In this document: piece after piece, positions 16,545 to 24,779 of the stretch
Position numbering within the stretch: the first letter of the stretch is position 1
How the letters are laid out: every line of letters starts with the position of its first letter
Assembly: GCA_902491575.1 (NCBI GenBank)
Contig: CABUID010000002.1
Coordinates: 124,001 to 188,000 of the forward strand
Length of the DNA stretch: 64,000 nucleotides
Direction of reading: 5' to 3'
Origin: an uncultured Bacillota bacterium
Lineage (GTDB): Bacteria > Bacillota_I > Bacilli_A > RFN20 > CAG-631
Translations under genes and position numbers: made by a program
The notes under the pieces: model-generated
The model's input: only the letters and a program-made list of their open reading frames with translations
Databases searched by the model: none
Told to the model about the DNA's origin: nothing

Positions 16545-17402
16545 ATGGCACTTGTCAGTATGAAAGAAATGCTGTTAAAAGCAAAAAAAGGAAAATATGC
16601 AGTAGGACAATTCAATATCAATAACCTTGAATGGACTTCAACTATTTTAAGTAAATGTCAAGAATTAAACGCTCCAGTTATATTAGGCGTTTCCGAAGGA
16701 GCAGTGAAATATATGGGTGGTTTCCATATTGTAGCAGACATGGTAAAAGCAGTCATTAAAGATAAAAATATCACTATACCTGTTGCTTTACATTTAGATC
16801 ATGGTTCAAGTGTGGAAAATTGTAAAAAAGCTTTAGATGCAGGATTTACATCCGTAATGATTGATGCTTCACATTATCCATTTGATGAAAATATTCGTAG
16901 AACAAAAGAAGTTGTAGAATATGCACATCGTTTAAATGCTTCCGTAGAAGCTGAACTTGGAAAAGTAGGCGGACAAGAAGATGATGTCGTTGCAGAAACG
17001 ATGTATGCTGACTTCAATGAATGTGTAGAAATGGTCAATGAAACAAAAATTGATGCATTAGCACCAGCTTTAGGATCTGTACATGGTCCATATCATGGAG
17101 AACCTAAACTTGGATTTAATGAAATGAAAGCTATTGGAGATGCTTTAAGTGAAACTCCATTAGTATTACATGGTGGATCAGGTATTCCTGATGAACAAAT
17201 TAAAAGAGCCATTTCATGTGGAACTTGTAAAATTAACGTAAATACGGAATTTCAACAAGCTTGGGCTGCTCTTGTTAGAGAAGCACTCAATAAAAATCTA
17301 GAAGTTTATGATCCAAGAAAAATTATTGGTCCTGGATTAAAAGGAATTGAAGAAGTAGTTGTTCAAAAATGCGAAGTATTTGGTTGTATAAATAAAGCTT
17401 AA
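16545..17402 (+). CDS. fba: Class II fructose-1,6-bisphosphate aldolase
   Basis: Zinc-dependent aldolase cleaving fructose-1,6-bisphosphate to dihydroxyacetone phosphate and glyceraldehyde-3-phosphate. The 285-residue length equals the Bacillus enzyme. The zinc-site motif is ALHLDHGSS near residue 80, followed by SVMIDASHYPFDENI, VEAELGKVGGQED, ALGSVHGPYHGEP and VLHGGSGIPDEQ, all characteristic of the class II FbaA type. The frame can be extended to an ATG at 16506, but the AAGGAG site at 16530 clearly serves the ATG at 16545 (MALVSMKEML), matching family N-termini. The stop overlaps the next start by one base (TAATG), giving translational coupling to the phosphatase gene. Confidence 0.96.
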   Translation: MALVSMKEMLLKAKKGKYAVGQFNINNLEWTSTILSKCQELNAPVILGVSEGAVKYMGGFHIVADMVKAVIKDKNITIPVALHLDHGSSVENCKKALDAGFTSVMIDASHYPFDENIRRTKEVVEYAHRLNASVEAELGKVGGQEDDVVAETMYADFNECVEMVNETKIDALAPALGSVHGPYHGEPKLGFNEMKAIGDALSETPLVLHGGSGIPDEQIKRAISCGTCKINVNTEFQQAWAALVREALNKNLEVYDPRKIIGPGLKGIEEVVVQKCEVFGCINKA

Positions 17403-18199
17403 TGAAAAATTATCAAGAAGAATTAAAGGTTGTTTTACAAATTCTTTCAAATGCTAGTAAAATCGTCATGGATATTTACCATGGCGATTTTGCTATACAA
17501 TATAAAAAAGACCAAAGCGAAGTTACAATTGCAGATATTGCTTCAGAAGAAATCATAAAAAAAGGTCTGCTTCATTCTTTTCCAAATTATGCTATTTTAT
17601 CAGAAGAAACTTATGATACAAAAGAAAGGTTAAATAATGATTATTGCTGGATTGTAGACCCATTAGATGGGACAAAAGATTTTGTGAATAAAACGAATAA
17701 TTTTTCGATAAATATAGCTCTTTCCTATCAAAATGAAATTGTTTTAGGGGCTATTTCTGTTCCTTTCTATCAAAAAGTTTATTATGCGTTAAAAAATCAA
17801 GGAAGTTATAAAATCGAAAAAAATCATCTTCAAAAAATTCATGTTTCTGACAAGAAAGATCATTTAACGATGGTGACTTCTCAATTTTTCTTTAAAGAAC
17901 AAAATAAATATGATCAGCATCCTTTAATTGAAAAAATGATAGCTTTAGGCTCTTCTTATAAAGCTTGTCTTATCGCAGAAGGAAAAGCAGAAATTTGTGT
18001 GAAAGAAGACCCTCATTCAAAGGAATGGGACACAGCACCAAGTGAAATCATTATTGCTGAAGCTGGTGGAATCATGGGCAATATTTATGGACAAAAAATA
18101 TATTATAATAAAAAGGATGTTTATAATCACCAAGGATTTATTATTGCAAATCATGAAGAAGTATTTAATCAATTTAAAATGAAAGAAGAGTGCAAATGA
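17402..18199 (+). CDS. cysQ: CysQ-like 3'(2'),5'-bisphosphate nucleotidase (inositol monophosphatase superfamily)
   Basis: Mg-dependent phosphatase of the IMPase superfamily; CysQ members remove the 3'-phosphate of PAP. Metal-binding motifs are ILSEETYD near residue 65, WIVDPLDGTKDFVNK near 81-95 and EWDTAPSEIIIAEAGG near 208. DPLDGTKDF is the CysQ version of the DPxDGT signature. The 265-residue length is normal. The ATG is fused to the fba stop (TAATG), which is unusual: direct coupling to an aldolase raises the possibility that the enzyme acts on a sugar bisphosphate such as fructose-1,6-bisphosphate, as some family relatives do. That is inference; the motifs favour CysQ. The next gene overlaps its stop by ATGA. 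Confidence 0.82.
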   Translation: MKNYQEELKVVLQILSNASKIVMDIYHGDFAIQYKKDQSEVTIADIASEEIIKKGLLHSFPNYAILSEETYDTKERLNNDYCWIVDPLDGTKDFVNKTNNFSINIALSYQNEIVLGAISVPFYQKVYYALKNQGSYKIEKNHLQKIHVSDKKDHLTMVTSQFFFKEQNKYDQHPLIEKMIALGSSYKACLIAEGKAEICVKEDPHSKEWDTAPSEIIIAEAGGIMGNIYGQKIYYNKKDVYNHQGFIIANHEEVFNQFKMKEECK

Positions 18200-19227
18200 A
18201 AATTAGAAAGCGAACGATTTTATTTATATTCTTATTTGTTATTATATTGTTTTTATTGTATCTGATTGCATCTTCTTTCTTTTTTAATACTTTGACTTTT
18301 AAAACTTTTTACCAATTTAATCGAATTAGCGAAAATGAAAATGATTTTAACATTCAATATGTTTTAAACGATAAAAACGAAATTGTTTATGTTTATAAAG
18401 ATAAAGAAGATGTAAAAATCAATAAAATACTCGATAATGATGTTAGCCCAAAAACATTATTCACTTTTTCTTTAAAAGAAGAAGAGGAAATTCAATCTTT
18501 TTGTCAAGCAGGTACTTATTATTATTTGTTTTACCAACAAAATCAATCTTTGATACAAATGGATTTAGAAAATAAAGTTTATCAAGATTATAAAAACTTG
18601 CCTCAAGGGAAACTCATTATTAACCCTTTCAATGATCAACTTTTTCTTTATGATTCTAATCAACTTTTTTCTTTACATTATACAAATGAGAATTACTCTT
18701 TAGATTTAATCTATCGTTTTAGTCTTGAAAATGTGGACATAAAAAATATTGAATTTTTAAAACAAAATCAATTCATTATGACAACCTATGAAGGTTTTAT
18801 TTACTCAGTAAATTTAATAACAAATGAAACGATTAAATTAAATAAACTTTATCAAGAATATGTTATTGAAAATGAAAAATTATATGCTACATTTTATAAA
18901 GATCATAAAACGCTGGGAATATTAATTTATGATGGTTTAGAAGAAGAGACTTTTGAAATCAACAATGTAGACTATTTAAAAATGGTTGTTAAAAACGATT
19001 ATTTATATTTGATTAATAACCTAGAAATGAATAAAGTTTCTTTAGCAAGGAAAAAGAAACAGGAAAAAATGATTATTTCAAAGTATCAAGATATGAATTA
19101 CAATTTGACCAATGTAATGATTGTAAATGAAAAATTAATGTATTTACCGATGGTGAAAACAAATTGGAATTATGATACACAAAAAAATGAATATGAATAT
19201 TATTTATATCGTTATAAAATAAAATAA
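18196..19227 (+). CDS. Membrane-anchored extracellular protein of unknown function
   Basis: I do not recognise a family. The 343-residue product has a short basic N-terminus, one membrane helix at about residues 7-28 (ILFIFLFVIILFLLYLIA) and a long polar, Tyr/Asn/Lys-rich outer part. That part alternates short strands and turns (YYYLFYQQNQSLIQMD, QLFLYDSNQLFSLHY, LYLINNLEMNKVSL), which looks like a beta-propeller or WD-like sheet fold. No catalytic motif or cysteine pattern is seen. The ATG at 18196 overlaps the cysQ stop (ATGA) behind a GAAGAG; an upstream in-frame GTG at 18190 is less likely. It is the last gene of fba-cysQ-this gene. Confidence 0.7.
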   Translation: MKIRKRTILFIFLFVIILFLLYLIASSFFFNTLTFKTFYQFNRISENENDFNIQYVLNDKNEIVYVYKDKEDVKINKILDNDVSPKTLFTFSLKEEEEIQSFCQAGTYYYLFYQQNQSLIQMDLENKVYQDYKNLPQGKLIINPFNDQLFLYDSNQLFSLHYTNENYSLDLIYRFSLENVDIKNIEFLKQNQFIMTTYEGFIYSVNLITNETIKLNKLYQEYVIENEKLYATFYKDHKTLGILIYDGLEEETFEINNVDYLKMVVKNDYLYLINNLEMNKVSLARKKKQEKMIISKYQDMNYNLTNVMIVNEKLMYLPMVKTNWNYDTQKNEYEYYLYRYKIK

Positions 19228-19254
19228 TGCTTAGAATAAACTAAGCATTATTTT
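19221..19254. terminator. Bidirectional terminator between convergent genes
   Basis: A 12-bp stem (AATAATGCTTAG / CTAAGCATTATT) with a 6-base loop lies between two convergent stop codons, with A/T runs on both sides. Confidence 0.75.
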
Positions 19255-19255
19255 A

Positions 19256-19624
19256 TTATGGAATATATTTTGGTACATAACTCATATCTTGAACATTTCT
19301 ATCACCACTGGTTAAGATAACAGGAACAGGGTTCTCGTTGATGATTTTGCCAGGGGCAATCACTTCAGTTTGGAATTGATACTGATTATAAGGCATGTTA
19401 TATAAAGGATGTTCCATAGAATTAACAATAGGAGTGTTTTGATTTGGAACATTTTGATAGTAGTTATATGTTGGATATTGGTAGTTAGTATAATAAGGTG
19501 GATAATAATTATATCCATAGCCATAATTATAAGGCATCATTTTATTTCCTTCAGCAGCTGCACCACCAACACCACCTAAAATTAATCCACCCAAAAAGGG
19601 AATTAATCTTTGATCTTGGTTCAT
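19256..19624 (-). CDS. Small Tyr/Asn/Pro-rich protein with Gly-rich hydrophobic N-terminus
   Basis: The 122-residue product starts with a short polar head and a Gly-rich hydrophobic stretch (FLGGLILGGVGGAAAEG). It then becomes a low-complexity Tyr/Pro/Asn domain (PYNYGYGYNYYPPYYTNYQY) and ends with a more ordinary ~40-residue segment. Such composition is seen in spore-coat and other surface or aggregating proteins of Firmicutes, but I recognise no family and no sporulation genes lie nearby. A GGGAGG site precedes the ATG. maf lies 43 bases upstream on the same strand, so it may be the tail of the rnjA-maf unit. Confidence 0.65.
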   Translation of the reverse strand: MNQDQRLIPFLGGLILGGVGGAAAEGNKMMPYNYGYGYNYYPPYYTNYQYPTYNYYQNVPNQNTPIVNSMEHPLYNMPYNQYQFQTEVIAPGKIINENPVPVILTSGDRNVQDMSYVPKYIP

Positions 19625-19667
19625 AAAATACCTCCCAAATTATCATATGATAGAAAGAAGGTATTGG

Positions 19668-20216
19668 TTAATTAAAATAAGTTTTTAACTTTTCTATAGG
19701 CAAGCCCACTACATTATCATAACTGCCCTTTATTTTAAAGATAAACTTTTTAGCTTCGCCTTGAATGGCATAAGCACCGGCTTTATCATATATCGTTGTG
19801 AGGTTACAGTACTCTTCTATTTCTTGGTTGCTAAGCTTTTTAAAAGTAACTTTCGTAATACAAGAAAAACTTTTATGAAATTCTTTACATTTTAAATAGA
19901 CGCCTGTAACAACAATATGTGTTTTACCCGATAATAAAGTAATCATTCTTTGAGCATCCATTTTATTTTTTGGCTTTCCCAATATTTGATGTTTACAAAT
20001 GACAATTGTATCGGCAGCTAAAACTAAAGATTCTTGATTTCTTTGATAGACATCTAAAGCTTTTTGCTTTGCTAAATATTGAGGTACTTTCTTCAAAGGA
20101 TACAATAAAGGCTTTTTTTCTGGTATTAATGAGATATCTATTCTAAAATCTTGAACAATCTTTTGAAGTAATTCTTTTCTTCGTGGAGATTGACTTGCTA
20201 AAACAATTTCTCTCAT
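19668..20216 (-). CDS. maf: Maf-family nucleotide pyrophosphatase
   Basis: Maf proteins hydrolyse non-canonical or certain canonical nucleoside triphosphates and are linked to septum formation and house-cleaning. The 182-residue product begins with the signature LASQSPRRKELL (substrate binding), has LAADTIV in the middle and DKAGAYAIQGEAKKF near residue 150, all diagnostic. The length is close to normal. It starts 2 bases after the RNase J stop and is surely co-transcribed with it. Confidence 0.93.
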   Translation of the reverse strand: MREIVLASQSPRRKELLQKIVQDFRIDISLIPEKKPLLYPLKKVPQYLAKQKALDVYQRNQESLVLAADTIVICKHQILGKPKNKMDAQRMITLLSGKTHIVVTGVYLKCKEFHKSFSCITKVTFKKLSNQEIEEYCNLTTIYDKAGAYAIQGEAKKFIFKIKGSYDNVVGLPIEKLKTYFN

Positions 20217-20218
20217 GA

Positions 20219-21955
20219 TTATCCATCTCTTTTACAAAGAATAACTGGTATGATAATAGGTTCTCTTTGTGTGCGATCAAAAACAAAATCATAGGTAACA
20301 TTTTTTATTTCATTTTTAATTTCAGCTAAAGTAACTTTGTTTTTCATAAGTTTGTTTAAAGCATTATAAACTACATGTTCTGCTTCTACCAATAATTCAC
20401 CACGTTCTTTTAAGAAAATAAATCCTCTTGAAACAATTGAAGGTGGTTTTAACATTGAATTATTTTTCATATCAATAGGTACAACTACCGAAATTAGACC
20501 ATCATTACCAAGTTTTTTACGATCTTTAATAATATAATCATCAATTCCATTTATATCTTTTCCGTCAATATATTTTGTACCTATTTCTAATTTTTTGCCA
20601 CGTTTTACTTCTCCTTTATACATGACTAATACATCACCATTTTCACATATAAAAGTACGATCTTTACTGATAACGCCCATCATAACTGCTAAATCAGCGT
20701 GAAGTTTTAACATTCTATATTCACCATGAACAGGCATGAAATATTTAGGGCGAACAAGTTTGAGCATAAGTTTTAATTCTTCTCTTTGAGCATGTCCAGA
20801 AGTATGAATGGAGTAAAGAGCACTATTGACAATGACTTCGGCTCCTTGTTTAGATAACATATTAATGACTTTCGTTACGGGTGCTAGATTTCCAGGAATA
20901 GGATTAGAAGAAAAAATAACAGTATCTCCAGGAATAATTTTAATGACTTTATGCGTGTTATTAGCAATACGACTTAATGCAGCCATCGGCTCGCCTTGTG
21001 AACCTGTACATAAAATTAATAATTCATTTAAATTTTGATAGGCAGATATTTTAGCTGTTTCAATATCATAAATGTAATTATCTGGGCATTTTATATATCC
21101 TAGTTTTCTTCCTGTCGAAATAGCATTTTCCATTGATCGTCCAAATATTAAAATTTTACGATTATATTTTACAGCGGCTTCAATAATTTGTTGTATTCGA
21201 TGGACATTACTTGCAAAAGTAGCAATAATAATACGTCCAGATGCACTTTTAAAAATTTCATGAAGTGATTTTGAAACATCCCGTTCAGATTTAGAGGAAC
21301 CTTCTACTTCAGCATTTGTTGAATCAGCCATATATAAAGTTACTCCCTCATCTCCAAGATGTGAAATTTTGGAAATTTCAATATCTTGACCTAAAGGTGT
21401 CAAATCGACTTTAAAGTCACCAGTTTCAATAATTCTTCCATTAGGCGTATCAATGCAGAGCCCAAACGAATCCGGTATAGAATGGGTAGTTGAAAAGAAA
21501 GTCACTTTAAAATGACCAATCTTAATGACACTAGTTGAATCAATTTCTTGAATATGAGTTAAATGATTCAAATTGTCTTCATCTAATTTGTTACGGATAA
21601 GACCAGCGGTTAGTTTAGATGCGTAGATAATCGGTATATTAATTGTTTGTAGCAAAAAAGGGATACCCCCGATATGATCCTCATGACCGTGAGTAATAAA
21701 TAAAGCTTTCACTTTTGATCTATTTTTTATTAAATACTGGTAATCAGGTATTACATAATCAATACCAGGGAGTTCATTTTCTGGGAATTTAACACCAGCG
21801 TCAATAATGATTATACTTCCTCCATGTTCCATGCAATACATATTCTTGCCAATTTCATTTAAACCACCTAAAGCAAAGATATAGGTTTTGACTATTTTCC
21901 CCTCTTTATTTTCAGATAATGTTTGCGCATTTAAATTATTTTTAGAATGTTCCAT
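20219..21955 (-). CDS. rnjA: Ribonuclease J (metallo-beta-lactamase / beta-CASP RNase)
   Basis: RNase J combines 5'-3' exonuclease and endonuclease activity in Firmicute mRNA decay and rRNA maturation. The zinc motif THGHEDHIGGIPFL lies near residue 80, further metal ligands are in FFSTTHSIPDSFG and ETGDFKVD, and the beta-CASP part has LCTGSQGEPMAALSRIA and SIHTSGHAQREELKLML. The 578-residue length suits RNase J. The ~20-residue N-terminal lead (SKNNLNAQTLSENKEG) before KTYIFALGGLNEIGKN is an extension. An AAAGGAG site supports the ATG at 21955. maf follows directly. It may be either J1 or J2; no paralog lies in the window. Confidence 0.94.
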   Translation of the reverse strand: MEHSKNNLNAQTLSENKEGKIVKTYIFALGGLNEIGKNMYCMEHGGSIIIIDAGVKFPENELPGIDYVIPDYQYLIKNRSKVKALFITHGHEDHIGGIPFLLQTINIPIIYASKLTAGLIRNKLDEDNLNHLTHIQEIDSTSVIKIGHFKVTFFSTTHSIPDSFGLCIDTPNGRIIETGDFKVDLTPLGQDIEISKISHLGDEGVTLYMADSTNAEVEGSSKSERDVSKSLHEIFKSASGRIIIATFASNVHRIQQIIEAAVKYNRKILIFGRSMENAISTGRKLGYIKCPDNYIYDIETAKISAYQNLNELLILCTGSQGEPMAALSRIANNTHKVIKIIPGDTVIFSSNPIPGNLAPVTKVINMLSKQGAEVIVNSALYSIHTSGHAQREELKLMLKLVRPKYFMPVHGEYRMLKLHADLAVMMGVISKDRTFICENGDVLVMYKGEVKRGKKLEIGTKYIDGKDINGIDDYIIKDRKKLGNDGLISVVVPIDMKNNSMLKPPSIVSRGFIFLKERGELLVEAEHVVYNALNKLMKNKVTLAEIKNEIKNVTYDFVFDRTQREPIIIPVILCKRDG

Positions 21956-22032
21956 GTAAAAACTCCTTTCAATGCATAAAAGCGTTTCTATATGGATAAT
22001 ATATCACATCTTTTTTTAAAAAAAAAGAGTCT

Positions 22033-22374
22033 TTATAAAAATGAAAGTGCTTTCATTATTTTTTTTTCTTTTTTTCTTAAAATGTGTCTTTCTTTTCTTA
22101 AATTTGAATAACCAAAAAGTATAATTAAATCAAAATCATAGGGAATATTTGTCATTAACCGAATTGGAATATGGTTCATTTTGAATAGTTGATAAGCTTT
22201 TTGAGCTAATCGATCACTTTTATCACTACCATAATAAAGATTCATACCATAAAAAAAGCCATAATCAAAACCAAGATAGATTTTTTGATTTGGCTTATCC
22301 TTAATAACTGTTTTCATTTTTTTTAAAAATTGAAATTCAAAACTATTCTTATCCCATTTTTGAAAGTAAAGCAT
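22033..22374 (-). CDS. Hypothetical protein, 113 residues
   Basis: I do not recognise a family. The product is soluble, basic at the C-terminus (RKERHILRKKEKKIMKAL) and aromatic-rich in the middle (YLGFDYGFFYGMNLYYG). The YDFDLIILFGYSN stretch looks like a buried strand ending a Rossmann-like unit, but this is weak. It lies 33 bases after the downstream CNNM/CBS gene on the same strand. GGTGAT directly after a TATAAT-like box may give either read-through expression or its own very short leader. The intact frame and good ribosome binding site argue that it is real. Confidence 0.55.
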   Translation of the reverse strand: MLYFQKWDKNSFEFQFLKKMKTVIKDKPNQKIYLGFDYGFFYGMNLYYGSDKSDRLAQKAYQLFKMNHIPIRLMTNIPYDFDLIILFGYSNLRKERHILRKKEKKIMKALSFL

Positions 22375-22407
22375 AAAATCACCATTATATTATATGATTA
22401 AAATGTA

Positions 22408-23673
22408 TTAAACTTTACTTTCTTTTTCATCATCTAGACGAGTAACGGAAATTCTTTCTACTTTAAATTTACTTGCTTTAATGACCATAATTTTGTTTCC
22501 TTCAAATTCAAAAGAATCTTTTACTTTTGGAAATTTACCTAAAACATCGGTAACCCAACCTCCAACAGTAGTATAAATATTATCATAATTTTCATAATCA
22601 TATTCTAAAATATCAAAAAAATCAAAAATATTCATATCCCCATCTACAGTAAACTTATTTTCATTTACTTTATGGTATTCTTCTATTTCTTCTTCATCTT
22701 TTTCGTCATAGATATCTCCAACTAATTCTTCTAAAATATCTTCAATAGTTAATAACCCTAAAGTTCCTCCATATTCATCTTTGACAATGGCCATATGAAT
22801 ATGATTTTGTCTTAATGATTTTAATATAATAGAAATCGATTGAGTTTGGAAAACATATAAAGGTGTTGTTAATAAATCTTGTATAATAATCTCATTTCCT
22901 CTTAAATGTAGTTTTATCAGTTGTTTTGTATTTAATATTCCAACAATATTGTCAATCGAACCATCGTAAACAGGTATTCGAGAATAATTCAGCAATTTTG
23001 GGTTATCAAGAAGCGTTTGAATGTCATCTTGGATATCAAAGGCAAAAAAATCGGTACGATGAACCATTACTTCGACTGCATCGACATCAATAAAATCAAT
23101 AGCATTTGTGATAAGCTCTTGAGTATCTTCATTGATAAGACCTTGTTCTTCCATTGTATCTACCATTTCAATAAGCTCTTCATCCGTTACTTGATTTTTC
23201 TTTTTCTTTGATAAAAGTTTGATAAATCCTTTTAAGATTAAACTAACAAGGCGAGTAATTGGATAAAATAATATTTGAAAAAATTTTAAAGGATATGAGA
23301 AGATTTTGCTAAACTTGAATGAGTAACTTGTCGCAATCGATTTAGGCAATATTTCACCAAAAGTAAGTAAAATGATTGTCATAAATAATGTAGCCATCCA
23401 TTCACCATTTTCGGGACTAATAGAAACGAATAATACGGTAGCAATAGATGAAGAAGCGATATTTACTAAATTATTTCCAATTAAAATTGTCGTAATCGTA
23501 TCATTATAATTATTTACAAAATCATAGGCTAATTTCGCACCTTTTTCTTTTTTCTCGACAGCTCTTTCTAAACGAATTTTGTTAACTTTAGCAAAAGCAA
23601 TTTCAATTCCTGAGAAAAAAGCCGATAAAATGACACAAATGACAAGTAAGGCGATTAATACATTATTTTTCAT
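22408..23673 (-). CDS. CNNM/CBS-domain membrane protein (CorC/HlyC family), second of a tandem pair
   Basis: A membrane CNNM domain of about four helices (residues 1-160, including ILSAFFSGIEIAFAKVNKIRLER) is followed by two CBS domains (SRIPVYDGSIDNIVGIL, HMAIVKDEYGGTLGLLTIEDILEELVGD) and a C-terminal CorC_HlyC domain. Members of this family have been linked to magnesium and cobalt efflux; the transported ion here is not provable. The longer reading frame begins at 23712, but the ATG at 23673 starts at the expected MKNNVLIALLV membrane segment and overlaps the end of the upstream paralog by 11 bases. The two genes are about the same design and probably arose by duplication. Confidence 0.88.
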   Translation of the reverse strand: MKNNVLIALLVICVILSAFFSGIEIAFAKVNKIRLERAVEKKEKGAKLAYDFVNNYNDTITTILIGNNLVNIASSSIATVLFVSISPENGEWMATLFMTIILLTFGEILPKSIATSYSFKFSKIFSYPLKFFQILFYPITRLVSLILKGFIKLLSKKKKNQVTDEELIEMVDTMEEQGLINEDTQELITNAIDFIDVDAVEVMVHRTDFFAFDIQDDIQTLLDNPKLLNYSRIPVYDGSIDNIVGILNTKQLIKLHLRGNEIIIQDLLTTPLYVFQTQSISIILKSLRQNHIHMAIVKDEYGGTLGLLTIEDILEELVGDIYDEKDEEEIEEYHKVNENKFTVDGDMNIFDFFDILEYDYENYDNIYTTVGGWVTDVLGKFPKVKDSFEFEGNKIMVIKASKFKVERISVTRLDDEKESKV

Positions 23674-24703
23674 ATTGACCACCGCCTTCGTTGCTTTCAT
23701 CAATATCTCCAACTAATTCTTCTAAAACATCTTCCATTGTCACAATACCTAAAGTTTTTTCTTCTTTATCTTGGACGACAGCCATATGTGTTCTTTTCTT
23801 TTTGAACTCTTCAAAAAGTGTATCGAGATGAACATTTGGACGAACAAATATGGGTTCTACTAATAATTTTTCAATACTATAATTTTGATTTGTCATAATG
23901 GCTTTCAATAATTTTTGAGTATGTAATATACCGATTATATTATCGATAGATTCCTTATATACGGGTATTCTTGTAAAGGGATTATCCAAAATATAATCCA
24001 TCAATTCATCTTTGCTTAAAGGTTTATTCATATCTAAAGCACAAATTTTATCACGAGGGCACATTACTTGCTTTACTTTTGTATCATCAAAATCCACTGC
24101 AGATTGTATAATTTCTTTTTCTTGTTCTTCAATTAAACCTTGTTGTTCTATGGTACCTACAATATGTTGAAAATCTTCTTCATCAATTAAAGGCTCATCA
24201 TCTTTTGTTTTAAATATTTTTTTTACAATCCAAATTAATCCTCTAAAAATAAGAGAAATAGGAGTTAAAATAATATCTAAAAAGATTAAAGGGTAGACGA
24301 CAATTTTACAAATTGTATTAGGAAAAGTCTTACCAATATTTTTAGGAATAATTTCACCGACAAAAAAAACCACTAATGTAGAAACAATAGTTGAAATAAG
24401 TGCGCCTACTTCATTAACATTTTCGACAACAAAAGACGAATTTGTTAATAAAGTAACACATAATATTGTAGAAAAAACAGAATATAAAATATTTACAATA
24501 TTGTTGCCAATTAAATTGACAATAATATACTTATCAAAATTATTTATACATTTTAAAACTAGTTTGGAACTTTTGCTCCCTTCTTCTGCAGAAAGTTTTA
24601 AACGAATTTGATTACAATAAGAGAAAGCACTCTCCGACATAGAAAAGAAAGCAGAAAGTAATAATAATACAATGATGACAATGACTCGCGTGAGACTCGA
24701 CAT
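23663..24703 (-). CDS. CNNM/CBS-domain membrane protein, first of a tandem pair
   Basis: Same plan as the following gene: membrane CNNM domain (LSAFFSMSESAFSYCNQIRLK), then two CBS domains (FTRIPVYKESIDNIIGILHT; MAVVQDKEEKTLGIVTMEDVLEELVGD). It stops at residue 346, directly after the second CBS domain, so it lacks the C-terminal CorC_HlyC domain that its partner has. The missing domain and the 11-base overlap suggest that the pair may work as a heteromer (inference). GGGAGTG lies ~12 bases ahead of the ATG, somewhat far. A good promoter and a palindrome precede it. Confidence 0.87.
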   Translation of the reverse strand: MSSLTRVIVIIVLLLLSAFFSMSESAFSYCNQIRLKLSAEEGSKSSKLVLKCINNFDKYIIVNLIGNNIVNILYSVFSTILCVTLLTNSSFVVENVNEVGALISTIVSTLVVFFVGEIIPKNIGKTFPNTICKIVVYPLIFLDIILTPISLIFRGLIWIVKKIFKTKDDEPLIDEEDFQHIVGTIEQQGLIEEQEKEIIQSAVDFDDTKVKQVMCPRDKICALDMNKPLSKDELMDYILDNPFTRIPVYKESIDNIIGILHTQKLLKAIMTNQNYSIEKLLVEPIFVRPNVHLDTLFEEFKKKRTHMAVVQDKEEKTLGIVTMEDVLEELVGDIDESNEGGGQYEK

Positions 24704-24727
24704 AGAAAAAACATCACACTCCCGTAG

Positions 24728-24742
24728 CGTATCTTAGATACG
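24728..24742. promoter_or_regulatory. Palindromic possible operator in the leader of the CNNM pair
   Basis: CGTATCT-T-AGATACG is a perfect 7+7 inverted repeat with one central base, a few bases downstream of the predicted transcription start. A one-base loop rules out a stable hairpin, so a DNA-binding repressor site is the better guess. Confidence 0.4.
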
Positions 24743-24751
24743 TTATATAAC

Positions 24752-24779
24752 ATTATAACATTAAAAAAATATTTTTCAA
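24752..24779 (-). promoter_or_regulatory. Promoter of the CNNM gene pair
   Basis: On the minus strand TTGAAA (-35) and a consensus TATAAT (-10) are 16 bases apart, ~50 bases ahead of the ATG at 24703. The -35 overlaps the last bases of the upstream gene. Confidence 0.65.

Noticed and set aside
22408..23712. CNNM start at 23712
   Set aside because: It would add 13 residues (MEILMKATKAVVN) that overlap the previous gene more; the ATG at 23673 starts the expected membrane segment.
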